Source of the DNA: Streptomyces niger
GTDB taxonomy: Bacteria; Actinomycetota; Actinomycetes; Streptomycetales; Streptomycetaceae
Assembly (NCBI RefSeq): GCF_000718305.1
Contig: NZ_JOFQ01000001.1
Location: forward strand, 124,001 to 188,000
Length of the DNA: 64,000 nt
Direction of reading: 5' to 3'
A model generated the notes under the pieces. The model was not told where the DNA came from. It searched no databases and saw only the letters and a list, made by a program, of their open reading frames with translations. Shown one piece after another: positions 41,077 to 48,735 of the stretch. A program made the position numbers and the translations under genes. Every line of letters begins with the position of its first letter. Position 1 is the first letter of the stretch.

Positions 41077-42537
41077 TTGACCACCGCATCGCACACCGTC
41101 GCCCCCGCCGCGCTGCCCACCGCAGCGCGCACCTTCCCGCCCGGCTTCCTCTGGGGCACGGCGACCGCCGCGTACCAGATCGAGGGCGCGGCGGCCGAGG
41201 ACGGTCGCACCCCGTCCATCTGGGACACCTTCGCGCGCACGCCCGGCAAGGTGCGCAACGGTGACACCGGCGACGTCGCCACGGACCACTACCACCGCTG
41301 GCGCGAGGACGTCGCCCTGATGGCCGACCTGGGGGTGGGCGCGTACCGCTTCTCGCTGTCCTGGCCCCGCATCCAGCCCACCGGACGCGGCCCGGCCGTA
41401 CAGAAGGGCCTGGACTTCTACCGCCGGCTCACCGACGAACTGCTGGCGAAGGGCATCCGGCCGGTCGCCACGCTCTACCACTGGGACCTGCCGCAGGAGC
41501 TGGAGGACGCCGGCGGCTGGCCGGAGCGGGCCACCACCGACCGGTTCGCGGAGTACGCGGCGCTGGCCGTCGAGGCGCTGGGCGACCGGGTCCACACCTG
41601 GACCACGCTCAACGAGCCCTGGTGCAGCGCCTTCCTCGGCCACGCCTCCGGGGTGCACGCGCCCGGACGTACCGATCCGGTGGCCGCGCTGCGGGCCGCG
41701 CACCACCTCAACCTCGCGCACGGCAAGGCCGTCCAGGCGCTGCGTGCGGGGCTGCCGGACGAGGCGGACGTCTCCATCACGCTCAACCTCCACCACGTAC
41801 GGGCCCGCACCGACAGCCCGCAGGACGCGGACGCGGCGCGCCGCATCGACGCCCTGGCCAACCGGGTGTTCACCGGCCCGCTGCTGTCCGGCGCCTACCC
41901 CGCCGACCTGCTGACCGACACGGCGCGACTGACGGACTGGTCCTTCGTGCGGGACGGTGACACCGCCACGATCCGCCAGCGGCTGGACTTCCTGGGGGTG
42001 AACTACTACACGCCGACGCTGGTGTCGGCGGCGGACGGCACGACGGCGGACCACTCCTTCGACGGCCACGGCGCCAGCGGGCACAGCCCGTGGCCGGGCG
42101 CCGACGACGTGGTCTTCCACCGGCCGCCGGGCAGCACGACGGCGATGGGCTGGGCGGTCGACCCGAGTGGCCTGCACGACCTGCTGCTGCGGCTGAAGGC
42201 GGAGGTGCCGGACCTGCCGCTGATGATCACCGAGAACGGGGTGGCGTGCGACGACTACGTCGATCCCAGCGGAACGGTGCACGACCCGGACCGGATCGCG
42301 TACCTGCACGGCCACCTGGCGGCCGTGCACCGCGCGATCGAGGCCGGCGTCGATGTCCGCGGCTACTTCCTGTGGTCGTTGCTGGACAACTTCGAGTGGG
42401 GCTACGGCTACAGCAAGCGCTTCGGCGCGGTGTACGTGGACTATCCGACCGGGCAGCGCATCCCGAAGGCGAGCGCGCGCTGGTACGCGGAGGTGGCCCG
42501 CGCGAACGCACTGCCGGAGGCGGCGGAAGGGGTGTAA
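41077..42537 (+). CDS. GH1 beta-glucosidase, intracellular
   Basis: 486 residues if translation begins at TTG 41077, which has GGAAAGGA at the right distance and places the [18 protein letters not shown] motif near residue 20, as in relatives. An in-frame ATG at 41002, overlapping the permease stop, is an alternative that adds 25 Ala/Ser/Pro-rich residues. The acid/base is E180 in TLNEPW and the nucleophile E386 in [26 protein letters not shown] closes the active site. It has no signal peptide, so it hydrolyses the imported disaccharide in the cytoplasm. A strong hairpin terminator follows at 42666. Confidence 0.88.
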   Translation: MTTASHTVAPAALPTAARTFPPGFLWGTATAAYQIEGAAAEDGRTPSIWDTFARTPGKVRNGDTGDVATDHYHRWREDVALMADLGVGAYRFSLSWPRIQPTGRGPAVQKGLDFYRRLTDELLAKGIRPVATLYHWDLPQELEDAGGWPERATTDRFAEYAALAVEALGDRVHTWTTLNEPWCSAFLGHASGVHAPGRTDPVAALRAAHHLNLAHGKAVQALRAGLPDEADVSITLNLHHVRARTDSPQDADAARRIDALANRVFTGPLLSGAYPADLLTDTARLTDWSFVRDGDTATIRQRLDFLGVNYYTPTLVSAADGTTADHSFDGHGASGHSPWPGADDVVFHRPPGSTTAMGWAVDPSGLHDLLLRLKAEVPDLPLMITENGVACDDYVDPSGTVHDPDRIAYLHGHLAAVHRAIEAGVDVRGYFLWSLLDNFEWGYGYSKRFGAVYVDYPTGQRIPKASARWYAEVARANALPEAAEGV

Positions 42538-42893
42538 AGGCCGAGCCGACCGCGCCCGCACGTCATGGCCTCGAAGGCATCCGCCGTTCCCGCGAAAGAG
42601 CCGAGCGCATGCCATGTTCCCACGCGGGGGCGGGGCGTCGTGGCCGAAGAGCCTCATCTCCCGGTGGTGGCACGGTGTTCTGCTGACACCGTGCCACCCC
42701 TGGCGTGGGGCGCGGCGGAGCGGAGAGGGGATGGCCGGAAGTGAGGCACGAGCGACGGATGGGGAACTTGAAGGAGCTGGGTGCGGAGTGCGCCCGGTGC
42801 GGTGACACCTGGGCACCGGCGTACGGTGACCACGTGCGTGCGCCGGCCGCACCGGGGCCGGGGCGGCCGTCGCTGCCGGGCTCGCGCACGCCC
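42538..42893. other. 356-bp region between GH1 and the TNT locus
   Basis: The region holds the GH1 terminator (42666-42698). Beyond it one plus-strand frame contains a CARCGDTW motif (about 42785-42815) after a GAAGGAG-like sequence, but it reads on into Pro/Arg-rich sequence and the antisense gene, so no gene is called. Confidence 0.4.
42666..42698 (+). terminator. Rho-independent-type hairpin after the GH1 gene
   Basis: GGTGGCACGGTG (42666-42677) pairs perfectly with CACCGTGCCACC (42687-42698) around a 9-base loop. It lies 129 bp after the GH1 stop. No T run follows. It would end the sugar operon and could also act on transcripts entering from the right. Confidence 0.75.
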
Positions 42894-43127
42894 TCACGTC
42901 AGGAGGGCCAGCAGGTGGGCGCAGGCGGCCGCTTCGTCCGGGTGGCGGGTGATGACCTCGTACGCACCGCGCTCGTAGGCGCCGGTCTCCCACGCCCCGT
43001 CCGGTGTCCTGCGCAGGAAGAGGAAGTCGGGCGGCGTGGGGGCCGGTTCGTGGACGCCTTCGATGCGGTAGTGGCCGTCGGCGACCCCGGCCGCGCGCAG
43101 CGCGGACCGCAGCTCCTGCCGGTCCAT
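42894..43127 (-). CDS. Small protein downstream of the TNT toxin gene, candidate partner or immunity protein
   Basis: 77 residues from ATG 43127, 26 bp after the toxin gene and in the same direction. The sequence (MDRQELRSALRAAGVADGHY, then IEGVHEPAPTPPDFLFLRR, WETGAYERGAYEVI) is well-formed coding sequence without a signal peptide or membrane segment. I do not recognise the family. The position directly after a secreted toxin-domain gene is where immunity genes are usually found, but the known TNT antidote of mycobacteria (IFT) is not evidently related. An alternative is an unrelated small acidic protein. Confidence 0.65.
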   Translation of the reverse strand: MDRQELRSALRAAGVADGHYRIEGVHEPAPTPPDFLFLRRTPDGAWETGAYERGAYEVITRHPDEAAACAHLLALLT

Positions 43128-43153
43128 GGCGTCCTTCCTGCCGTCCGCTCCGG

Positions 43154-43831
43154 TCAGGCGTCGGCGCGGGCGAGGTACTTGTGGTCCACCAGCCACTTCA
43201 CGTTGAGCCGTTGGCCCGCGCCGGGGTCGAGGAACACCGCGTCCAGCTTGATCTGTTGACCGCCGCCCGGCTGCTCGAACCAGGGGGCTGTGCTGCCCTG
43301 CCACACCCAGAACGGCTTGCTGACCTTGTAGGTGTGGTAGTCGCACGGTGCGGCCGGCTCGCGGGTGTTGAGGTTCTGCGGGGGCAGCGCGCGCTCGGCG
43401 TACGGGTCGCCTGCCGGCGCCAGGTAGCCGCCGAACTCGGAGCCGAAGCGGTCCAGTCGCCGGCCGGTGCGCAGCTTGGTGGGCTCCTTGTCCACCTCGC
43501 CGTTGACCTCGGCGAACCCGTCGTTGGGCGGGTACTTCCAGCTGCCCGAGTCCGCCGGGCCCACCCAGTACTTCTTGAGGAAGGCGCCGGGCGAGAGGGC
43601 GCCGGTCCGTTGGTACCCCTTGAGCAGCGGGCCGACCGGTGCCAGCCGCTTGTTCGGCAGCCACTTGGGGCCGAGCCGCGCGTCGTCGTGGAACTTTCCG
43701 GTGCAGGCCTGCGGCCGGGCGGCAGCGGCGGGGCGCTCGTCCTGCTGCTGCGGGGCCGCGCTCGCGGCAGGGGCGGCCGCCAGCCCGACGGCCAGGCCGA
43801 GTGCGCCGAACACGGTGCGGAGACGGGTCAC
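43154..43831 (-). CDS. Secreted TNT-domain protein (NAD+ glycohydrolase-type toxin)
   Basis: 225 residues from GTG 43831. A signal peptide is clear (LRTVFGALGLAVGLAAAPAASA). After a short Gln/Pro linker the mature protein has an N-terminal part with CTGKFHDDARLGP, and then a complete TNT domain: YPPNDGFAEV, LDRFGSEFGGYLAPAGDPYAERALPP, and APWFEQPGGGQQIKLD. These correspond to the catalytic Arg and Gln region of the tuberculosis necrotizing toxin, which destroys NAD+. Secretion by the Sec route without a large polymorphic-toxin body is different from mycobacterial CpnT; it may act on competitors or be a signalling enzyme. A small gene follows 26 bp downstream. Confidence 0.82.
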   Translation of the reverse strand: MTRLRTVFGALGLAVGLAAAPAASAAPQQQDERPAAAARPQACTGKFHDDARLGPKWLPNKRLAPVGPLLKGYQRTGALSPGAFLKKYWVGPADSGSWKYPPNDGFAEVNGEVDKEPTKLRTGRRLDRFGSEFGGYLAPAGDPYAERALPPQNLNTREPAAPCDYHTYKVSKPFWVWQGSTAPWFEQPGGGQQIKLDAVFLDPGAGQRLNVKWLVDHKYLARADA

Positions 43832-44020
43832 GCGTCCGCACGGTAGCCGGTCGATCGCGCCGGGCGGTAGCGGTCCGCGCCCGTTTTCGGCCACACGCAT
43901 GGGGGGGCACGGGCACGGGCGCGGGCATGCGGCAGGGGGCCGCCGTCCGGTCGGCCCCCTGCCGCGGGTGTTCTTCGGTTCGTACGGGCGTTGCGCGTGC
44001 CGGCCGGTGCCGGCGGGCCG

Positions 44021-44428
44021 TCAGAGGCCCAGCAGCCCCAGACCCAGGAGGCCGCCCCTGCCGCTCTGGCCGAGGAGGCCGTTGTTGCCCTTCTGCGGCG
44101 TTTCGCCCTTGGTGGCGTCGTCCTTGGTGACGTCGCCCTTGGTGACGTCGCCCTTGGTGGCGTCGCCCTGTGCCGGCCGACCCTGGTCGGCGCCCGGCTG
44201 GAGGCCCGGCTCGGCGGGCTGCTTCTCGCCCGGGAAGGCGCCCTGTGGCTGGGGCTGCGGGTCACCCGGCACGTTCGCCGGGGCGTTGACGGGGTCCTCG
44301 TCGCCGGGGTCGGCGGCCTGGACGGTGCCGGCGGTGGATGCCGGCGCGTGGGCGGCGACCACGGGGGCGCCGAAGAGGACGATCATGGAGGCGGCGGCTG
44401 CCGCACCTGCCGCGAGTCGGGTTCGCAC
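44021..44428 (-). CDS. Small secreted protein with charged repeats
   Basis: 135 residues from ATG 44428, behind GGGAGAG. Signal peptide: LAAGAAAAASMIVLFGAPVVAAHA. The mature protein is low-complexity: a Pro/Gly/Gln region, then repeats built on G-D-x-T-K (GDATKGDVTKGDVTKDDATK), and a Gly/Leu tail (GGLLGLGLLGL). It is unlikely to fold into an enzyme; a cell-wall or surface-associated structural role is possible. No relatives are recognised. The repeats are also a potential site of length variation. Confidence 0.65.
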   Translation of the reverse strand: MRTRLAAGAAAAASMIVLFGAPVVAAHAPASTAGTVQAADPGDEDPVNAPANVPGDPQPQPQGAFPGEKQPAEPGLQPGADQGRPAQGDATKGDVTKGDVTKDDATKGETPQKGNNGLLGQSGRGGLLGLGLLGL

Positions 44429-44708
44429 GGTGCTCTCTCCCTCGCATCAAGGATGTGACGTGACCGACCTTCCGTGCGACGGCGCGGGGCTAACGGAGCT
44501 TCACTCGACTACCGGGGCCCGGGTCACTGAAACGCACGGAGTCCGAGGTGATGGCCGGGATGTTTGTCATACGACTGCGTGAGGTGGCTCACGGGAAAGA
44601 GGGGGCGTTGTGCGGTTGGGGCTGGGTACGAGGCCCCGAGATCGCCGAGCGGGATACCGGTATGAAAGGGTGGAATCTCGGCGAAAGCAACGCGAGAAAG
44701 GAGCCGTC

Positions 44709-44786
44709 ATGTCGTCCAAGCGCCGCCGCAAGAAGAAGGCACGTCGCAAGAACGGTGCCAATCACGGCAGCCGTCCCCAGTCCTGA
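44709..44786 (+). CDS. Ribosomal protein bL37, 25 residues
   Basis: The gene encodes MSSKRRRKKKARRKNGANHG plus five residues, from ATG 44709 with GAAAGGAG seven bases upstream, to TGA 44786. It is extremely basic with a conserved A-N-H-G-x-R-P end, the pattern of bL37, the small actinobacterial 50S protein first seen in mycobacterial ribosome structures. In those it sits deep in the large subunit, held by rRNA. It is too short for most gene finders. A bidirectional hairpin at 44803 ends the transcript, so the gene is monocistronic. Confidence 0.85.
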   Translation: MSSKRRRKKKARRKNGANHGSRPQS

Positions 44787-44802
44787 AGGACGGGATGCCG
44801 AG

Positions 44803-44835
44803 AAAGGCCGGTGGCGCCATGGTCCACCGGCCTTT
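44803..44835. terminator. Bidirectional terminator between bL37 and the DUF3224 gene
   Basis: AAAGGCCGGTGG (44803-44814) pairs perfectly with CCACCGGCCTTT (44824-44835) across a 9-base loop. With A's at one end and T's at the other it works in both directions, as expected between convergent genes. Confidence 0.82.
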
Positions 44836-44871
44836 CCGCTGTCCGGCGCCGGCTCCGGCCGGCCCCGGACG

Positions 44872-45279
44872 TCAGTCCAGGTCGTACTCGAAGGTGTACG
44901 GGATGGACGATTCCCCGCGCACGGCGGTGAAGGACCCGGTGCCTCGCAGCCCGGTCAGCTCGCCGGTGGCGGTTCCCGGCACGACCTCGAAGGTGCAGCG
45001 CACGGTCCCGTCCGCCCCGAACGAGCCGCGCTCCTCCACCACGAAGGTGCCCGCACGCCCGTCGAGGCTGCCGGCCAGCAGTTCCATGCCGGTGAACGTC
45101 CCGGTCTCCGCCGTCCCGTAGCCGATCGTGTACTCGCAGGTGGTCCGGGCCGCTTCGATGCCGCCGGTGAAGGAGTTGGCGACGGAGGCGTGCGCGAGTT
45201 TCGGGTGGTCCGCACCCGGACCGACGGCGCGCTCCGTCCAGTCGGCGTAGGTGAAGTGGCCGGAGGTCTGTACGGGCAT
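44872..45279 (-). CDS. DUF3224 domain protein
   Basis: 135 residues from ATG 45279. It is a compact beta-rich protein: ASVANSFTGGIEAARTTCEY, IGYGTAETGTFTGMELLAGS, GRAGTFVVEERGSFGADG and LRGTGSFTA, the spaced T/G motifs typical of DUF3224, a small barrel family related to the allene oxide cyclase-like fold. Function is unknown. The divergent WYL-domain regulator and the perfect palindrome between them suggest that it is the regulated partner, a common Streptomyces arrangement. Confidence 0.8.
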   Translation of the reverse strand: MPVQTSGHFTYADWTERAVGPGADHPKLAHASVANSFTGGIEAARTTCEYTIGYGTAETGTFTGMELLAGSLDGRAGTFVVEERGSFGADGTVRCTFEVVPGTATGELTGLRGTGSFTAVRGESSIPYTFEYDLD

Positions 45280-45338
45280 GGCCGCCCTCTCGATCGGTCG
45301 CACGGCTCGTTCCGCGCGGTGTGCGACCAGCCTGGCGG

Positions 45339-45367
45339 CGGTACCTGACACCTTCTGTCAGGTACCG
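45339..45367. promoter_or_regulatory. Perfect 29-bp operator-like palindrome
   Basis: CGGTACCTGACA (45339-45350) is mirrored exactly by TGTCAGGTACCG (45356-45367) around CCTTC. It ends five bases before the ATG of the WYL regulator and lies 59 bp before the divergent DUF3224 start. Its symmetry and place indicate the binding site of the regulator, blocking both genes. It also leaves no room for a ribosome-binding site, so the regulator mRNA may be leaderless. Confidence 0.8.
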
Positions 45368-45372
45368 CGACA

Positions 45373-46356
45373 ATGTCGGCCATGCGCGCCGACCGCCTGC
45401 TCTCCCTGCTCCTGCTGCTCCAGAACCGCGGGCGGATGACGGCGCCCGAGCTGGCCGCCGAGCTGGAGGTGTCCGTCCGCACCGTCTACCGGGACATCGA
45501 GGCGCTCGGCGCGTCGGGCGTCCCGGTGTACGCGGACCGCGGCCCGGCCGGGGGCTACCGCCTGGTCGACGGGTACCGCACGCGGCTGACCGGGCTCACC
45601 GACGCCGAGGCCGATTCACTCTTCCTCGCCGGGGCACCCGGCCCCGCGCGCGAGCTGGGCCTCGGCGCGGTCCTGGCCACCGCCCAGCTGAAGTTGCAGG
45701 CCGCCCTGCCGGCCGGGCCGGCCGACCGTGCGCGGCGCATCCAGGAGCGGTTCCATCTCGACGCGCCCGCCTGGTTCCGGGCCGCCGACCCCGTGCCGCA
45801 CCTGGCCGCGGTGGCGCAGGCGGTGTGGGAACAGCAGGTGCTGCACGTGCACTACCGGCGGTGGGGCGGCGAGGACCGCCAGGTGGTGCTGCACCCGCTG
45901 GGCCTCGTACTCAAGAGCGGGATCTGGTACTTGGTGGCGTCGGCGGACAACACGCCGCGGACGTACCGTATTTCGCGCCTCCGCTCCGTAACGACCGCCG
46001 GGCAGCCCTTCGAGCGGCCCGACGGGTTCGACCTGGCCGCCTACTGGACGGAGTCCGCCCGCCGTCTGGAGAGCGCGCTGTACAAGGGCACCGCGCGATT
46101 GCGCATCGCGCCCCGGGCCCGGCGGATGCTCCCGATGCAGTTCGGTGCGGCGGGCACCCGCGCGCTGGAGACGGCCGGGCCGCCCGACGACGAGGGCTGG
46201 GTGGAGGTGCGGATGCCGGTCGAGACGACGGCCGTTGCGGTCTCCGACCTGCTGCGACTCGGCGCGGATGCGGAGGTGCTCGGCCCGCCCGAACTGCGCG
46301 CCGCCGTGGCCCGGACCGTGGCCGAACTGGCACGGCGGTACGCGGACACGCCCTGA
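45373..46356 (+). CDS. YafY-type HTH/WYL-domain transcriptional regulator
   Basis: 327 residues from ATG 45373; a second ATG nine bases later is possible. The N-terminal winged HTH (RADRLLSLLLLLQNRGRMTA, then LEVSVRTVYRDIEALGASGVPVYADRG) is of the DeoR/YafY type. The WYL domain covers about 135-215 (LHVHYRRWGGEDRQVVLHPLGL, WYLVASADNTPRTYRISRLR), followed by a WCX-like C-terminal part. WYL domains sense nucleic acid or nucleotide ligands in several regulators. It probably represses itself and the divergent DUF3224 gene through the palindrome directly upstream. Confidence 0.87.
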   Translation: MSAMRADRLLSLLLLLQNRGRMTAPELAAELEVSVRTVYRDIEALGASGVPVYADRGPAGGYRLVDGYRTRLTGLTDAEADSLFLAGAPGPARELGLGAVLATAQLKLQAALPAGPADRARRIQERFHLDAPAWFRAADPVPHLAAVAQAVWEQQVLHVHYRRWGGEDRQVVLHPLGLVLKSGIWYLVASADNTPRTYRISRLRSVTTAGQPFERPDGFDLAAYWTESARRLESALYKGTARLRIAPRARRMLPMQFGAAGTRALETAGPPDDEGWVEVRMPVETTAVAVSDLLRLGADAEVLGPPELRAAVARTVAELARRYADTP

Positions 46357-46377
46357 CCGCCGTCCTGCGGGCGGGGC

Positions 46378-46947
46378 TCAGCCGGCCGGGCTGGTGGCGT
46401 CCTCGATGAGGCGGTGGGCCGCGGCGTCGATGCGGTCGGTGTCGCCGGTGACCAGCCGGTCCTGGCACAGGCCGCGCAGGCCGGAGACCAGGAGCGTGGC
46501 CCGGACCCGGGCGTCCCGCTCCGCGTGCCCGAGCCGGACGTACGCGGCGGCGATCGGGCCGACCATGACCTCGACGGCGTCGGCCGCCAACGCCCCGTAG
46601 GGCTCCGGCTGCGTGGTGGCCAGGCTGAGCAGTTGCAGCAGCATGCGGACCAGCCCGCGCTGCCTGCCGACCGTGATGGCCTCCCACAGCGCACGGGCGG
46701 CGCTGTGCAGCCCGGCGGCGTCGTGGACGGTGCCGAACATGGCCTCGGCGTCGGGCCGGCTGGCCGCGAGGGCCTGCGCGAGGAGGTTCTCGCGGCTGCC
46801 GAAGTAGTAGAGCAGCATGCGTTTGCTGGTCCCCACCGCTTCCGCGAGCGGGCTCAGGGACAGGCCGGCCAGCCCGTGGTGTTCGAGGTGGTGCACCACC
46901 TTGTCCAGTAGTTCTGTCCGTTTTCCGGGATCGGTCGCACGAGGCAC
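46378..46947 (-). CDS. TetR-family repressor of the FAD monooxygenase
   Basis: 189 residues from GTG 46947; AAGGG directly abuts the start codon, so initiation may be weak or leaderless. The HTH is LSLSPLAEAVGTSKRMLLYYFGSRENLLAQAL (about 30-60), a standard TetR pattern, and the rest is helical ligand-binding domain (ALWEAITVGRQRGLVRMLLQLL). Two identical palindromes lie between it and the divergent monooxygenase gene, one of them touching its own promoter. It should repress both genes until a substrate of the monooxygenase binds. Confidence 0.87.
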   Translation of the reverse strand: MPRATDPGKRTELLDKVVHHLEHHGLAGLSLSPLAEAVGTSKRMLLYYFGSRENLLAQALAASRPDAEAMFGTVHDAAGLHSAARALWEAITVGRQRGLVRMLLQLLSLATTQPEPYGALAADAVEVMVGPIAAAYVRLGHAERDARVRATLLVSGLRGLCQDRLVTGDTDRIDAAAHRLIEDATSPAG

Positions 46948-46955
46948 CCCTTGAC

Positions 46956-46971
46956 TGTACCGATCGGTACA
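46956..46971. promoter_or_regulatory. TetR operator, copy 1
   Basis: TGTACCGATCGGTACA is a perfect 16-bp palindrome, nine bases upstream of the tetR start codon, and therefore on the tetR promoter or transcript start. Confidence 0.85.
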
Positions 46972-46996
46972 TCTATGGTCCAACGCGTTCCGTTGA

Positions 46997-47012
46997 TGTA
47001 CCGATCGGTACA
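46997..47012. promoter_or_regulatory. TetR operator, copy 2
   Basis: The same 16-bp palindrome recurs here, 41 bp from copy 1 (start to start), about four helical turns, and extends to a perfect 20-mer with flanking GA/TC. It is 28 bp before the monooxygenase ATG. Confidence 0.87.
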
Positions 47013-47040
47013 TCAAAAAAGCGAGACGAGGAGGCAGGGC

Positions 47041-48279
47041 ATGGGCGCAAGTGGCCCGGACATCGCGATCGTGGGGGCCGGCATCGGCGGGCTCACCCTG
47101 GCCCTCGCCCTGCGGGCCCGCGGCATCGACGCCGAGATCCACGAGCAGGCCCCGGAGTTGCGGGAGGTGGGCGCGGCGGTGGCGCTGTCGGCCAACGCGA
47201 CCCGGCTGCTCGCCCGGCTCGGCCTGGACGAGCAGCTGACGGCGGCCGGTGCCGAGCCGACCGAGCTGATCCACCGGCACTGGAAGGACGGCCGCCGCAT
47301 CGCCGCGCACCCGGTCGGCGCCTCGTACCGCGAGCGGTTCGGCGGGCCCTACCTGGGCGTCCACCGGGCGGCGTTCCAGCGCATCCTGGGCGACGCGTGG
47401 GGCAGCGAGCGGCTGCACCTCGGCGCGGCGGTCAGCGGCGTGACCGAGGACCCCACCGGTGCGGGCCCCACGGGCGGGGACGGCGGCCGGGTACGCCTGG
47501 AGTTCGCCGACGGCCGCAGCGCGCGGGCCGACCTGGTCGTCGGCGCGGACGGCGTGCACTCCGCGGTGCGGCGGCGGGTCACGGACGAGGACGTCACCGT
47601 GTACTCCGGCACCAGCGGCTTCCGCGGCCTCGTGCCGGCCGAGGCGATGCCGTCGCTGCCCGACCCCGGCGCCATCCAGTTCTGGATGGGCCCCGGCGCC
47701 CATGTGCTGCACTACCCCATCGACAGTGCCGGCACGGTCAACTTCCTCGCGGTGGTGGAAGGACCGCAGCGGTGGAGCGAGGACACCTGGCGGGCCGAGG
47801 CGGCACCCGGCGAACTGCTCGCCGCGTTCGACGGCTGGCACCCGGCGATCATCGAGATGCTGTCGGGCGCCCCGCAGAGCGCCCGGTGGGGGCTGTTCGG
47901 ACAGGCACCGTTGCGGCGGTGGAGCCGCGGGCGCGCGGTGCTGGTCGGGGACGCGGCGCACGCGATGCTGCCGCACCACGGGCAGGGCGCGAACCAGACC
48001 GTCGAAGACGCCGTGACGCTGGCGGACTGTCTGGCCGGGGCGCGGGCGGCCGGCGGATCCGAGGCGTACGACGTGGCGCTGCGGCGGTACGAGCGGCTGC
48101 GCCGGGTGCGCACCCGGCAGGTGCAGCGCAGTTCCTGGGTCACCTCCGGCCTGCTGCACCTGCCCGACGGGCCGGCGGCCGAGCGACGGGACCGGAAGCT
48201 GGCCACGGTTCCGGCGGACTTCGGGTGGATCCACGCCCATGACGCCGGGCGGGCGGCGGCAGCCGCCGTGGCATCCTGA
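47041..48279 (+). CDS. FAD-dependent aromatic monooxygenase, salicylate hydroxylase-like
   Basis: 412 residues from ATG 47041, with GAGGAGG upstream. The three FAD/NADPH motifs of class A flavoprotein monooxygenases are present: IVGAGIGGLTLALALRARG at the N-terminus, DLVVGADGVHSAVRR in the middle (DG motif), and GRAVLVGDAAHAMLPHHGQGAN (GD motif, about 310). It resembles salicylate and 3-hydroxybenzoate hydroxylases. The reaction would be NAD(P)H- and O2-dependent ring hydroxylation of a small aromatic acid in the cytoplasm. TetR control by the divergent gene suggests induction by the substrate. The vdcBCD aromatic decarboxylase lies 1.5 kb away, but a common pathway is not shown. Confidence 0.87.
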   Translation: MGASGPDIAIVGAGIGGLTLALALRARGIDAEIHEQAPELREVGAAVALSANATRLLARLGLDEQLTAAGAEPTELIHRHWKDGRRIAAHPVGASYRERFGGPYLGVHRAAFQRILGDAWGSERLHLGAAVSGVTEDPTGAGPTGGDGGRVRLEFADGRSARADLVVGADGVHSAVRRRVTDEDVTVYSGTSGFRGLVPAEAMPSLPDPGAIQFWMGPGAHVLHYPIDSAGTVNFLAVVEGPQRWSEDTWRAEAAPGELLAAFDGWHPAIIEMLSGAPQSARWGLFGQAPLRRWSRGRAVLVGDAAHAMLPHHGQGANQTVEDAVTLADCLAGARAAGGSEAYDVALRRYERLRRVRTRQVQRSSWVTSGLLHLPDGPAAERRDRKLATVPADFGWIHAHDAGRAAAAAVAS

Positions 48280-48320
48280 CGCACTGTCAGCACAGGGCCG
48301 GTACGCCCTGAACGCACGAG

Positions 48321-48356
48321 CGGCGGTGCCGCACCCGCGTCGGTGCGGCACCGCCG
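48321..48356 (+). terminator. Strong hairpin terminator after the monooxygenase gene
   Basis: CGGCGGTGCCGCACC (48321-48335) pairs perfectly with GGTGCGGCACCGCCG (48342-48356) around a 6-base loop, 42 bp after the stop codon. It lies before the convergent small secreted gene and can serve both directions. Confidence 0.8.
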
Positions 48357-48393
48357 CCGGACGGTACGGCGACTCAGCCGCCGCCCGGCCCGG

Positions 48394-48621
48394 TCAGTGG
48401 TTGGTGCCGGCGTCCATCTGTTCCATCCAGTAAGCGACGGCCCCGGCGTTGCCGAAGGTGGTGACGCCGTCGTGCCCACCGACGCTGATGGCGGTGGTCG
48501 CGGAGCCGCTGGCCATGCCGCTGCCGTCGTCGTCGTGCGCGGAGGCGATACCGCTCAGCGGGACGATGGCGGCCGAGGCGATGGCGAGGGCCGCGGCAGT
48601 GCGAGCGAAGGTCTTGCGCAT
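48394..48621 (-). CDS. Small secreted protein, ASAHDDD type
   Basis: 75 residues from ATG 48621, with a purine stretch (GAAGAGGTAT on the coding strand) upstream. A signal peptide (KTFARTAAALAIASAAIVPLSGIASA) is cut before HDDDGSGM. The mature part is only about 48 residues, with GSATTAISVGGHDGVTTFGN and a final YWMEQMDAGTNH. It resembles the gene at 52160 in its signal sequence and the ASAHDDD start of the mature chain. Such minimal exported proteins are frequent in Streptomyces and have no known role; the Asp/His run could bind metal. Confidence 0.7.
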   Translation of the reverse strand: MRKTFARTAAALAIASAAIVPLSGIASAHDDDGSGMASGSATTAISVGGHDGVTTFGNAGAVAYWMEQMDAGTNH

Positions 48622-48735
48622 GTCATACCTCTTCAGGTAGGTGGGTTGATCGGCCCCCATGCTTCCCCTCCGGGCCGCCGGGGGGAGGGCGACGCTCGGG
48701 TGATTGCCCCTGATGGCCGACCGAGGTCCATCAGG

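Noticed and set aside
36484..42537. Direct naming as cebR-cebEFG-bglC
   Set aside because: Gene order fits, but the operators have an ACGT rather than GCGC centre and the proteins look like paralogues, so the symbols were withheld.
42705..43259. Plus-strand frame with a CARCGDTW zinc-ribbon-like motif
   Set aside because: It runs through the antisense of a better-supported gene at 42894 and becomes Pro/Arg-rich after the motif.
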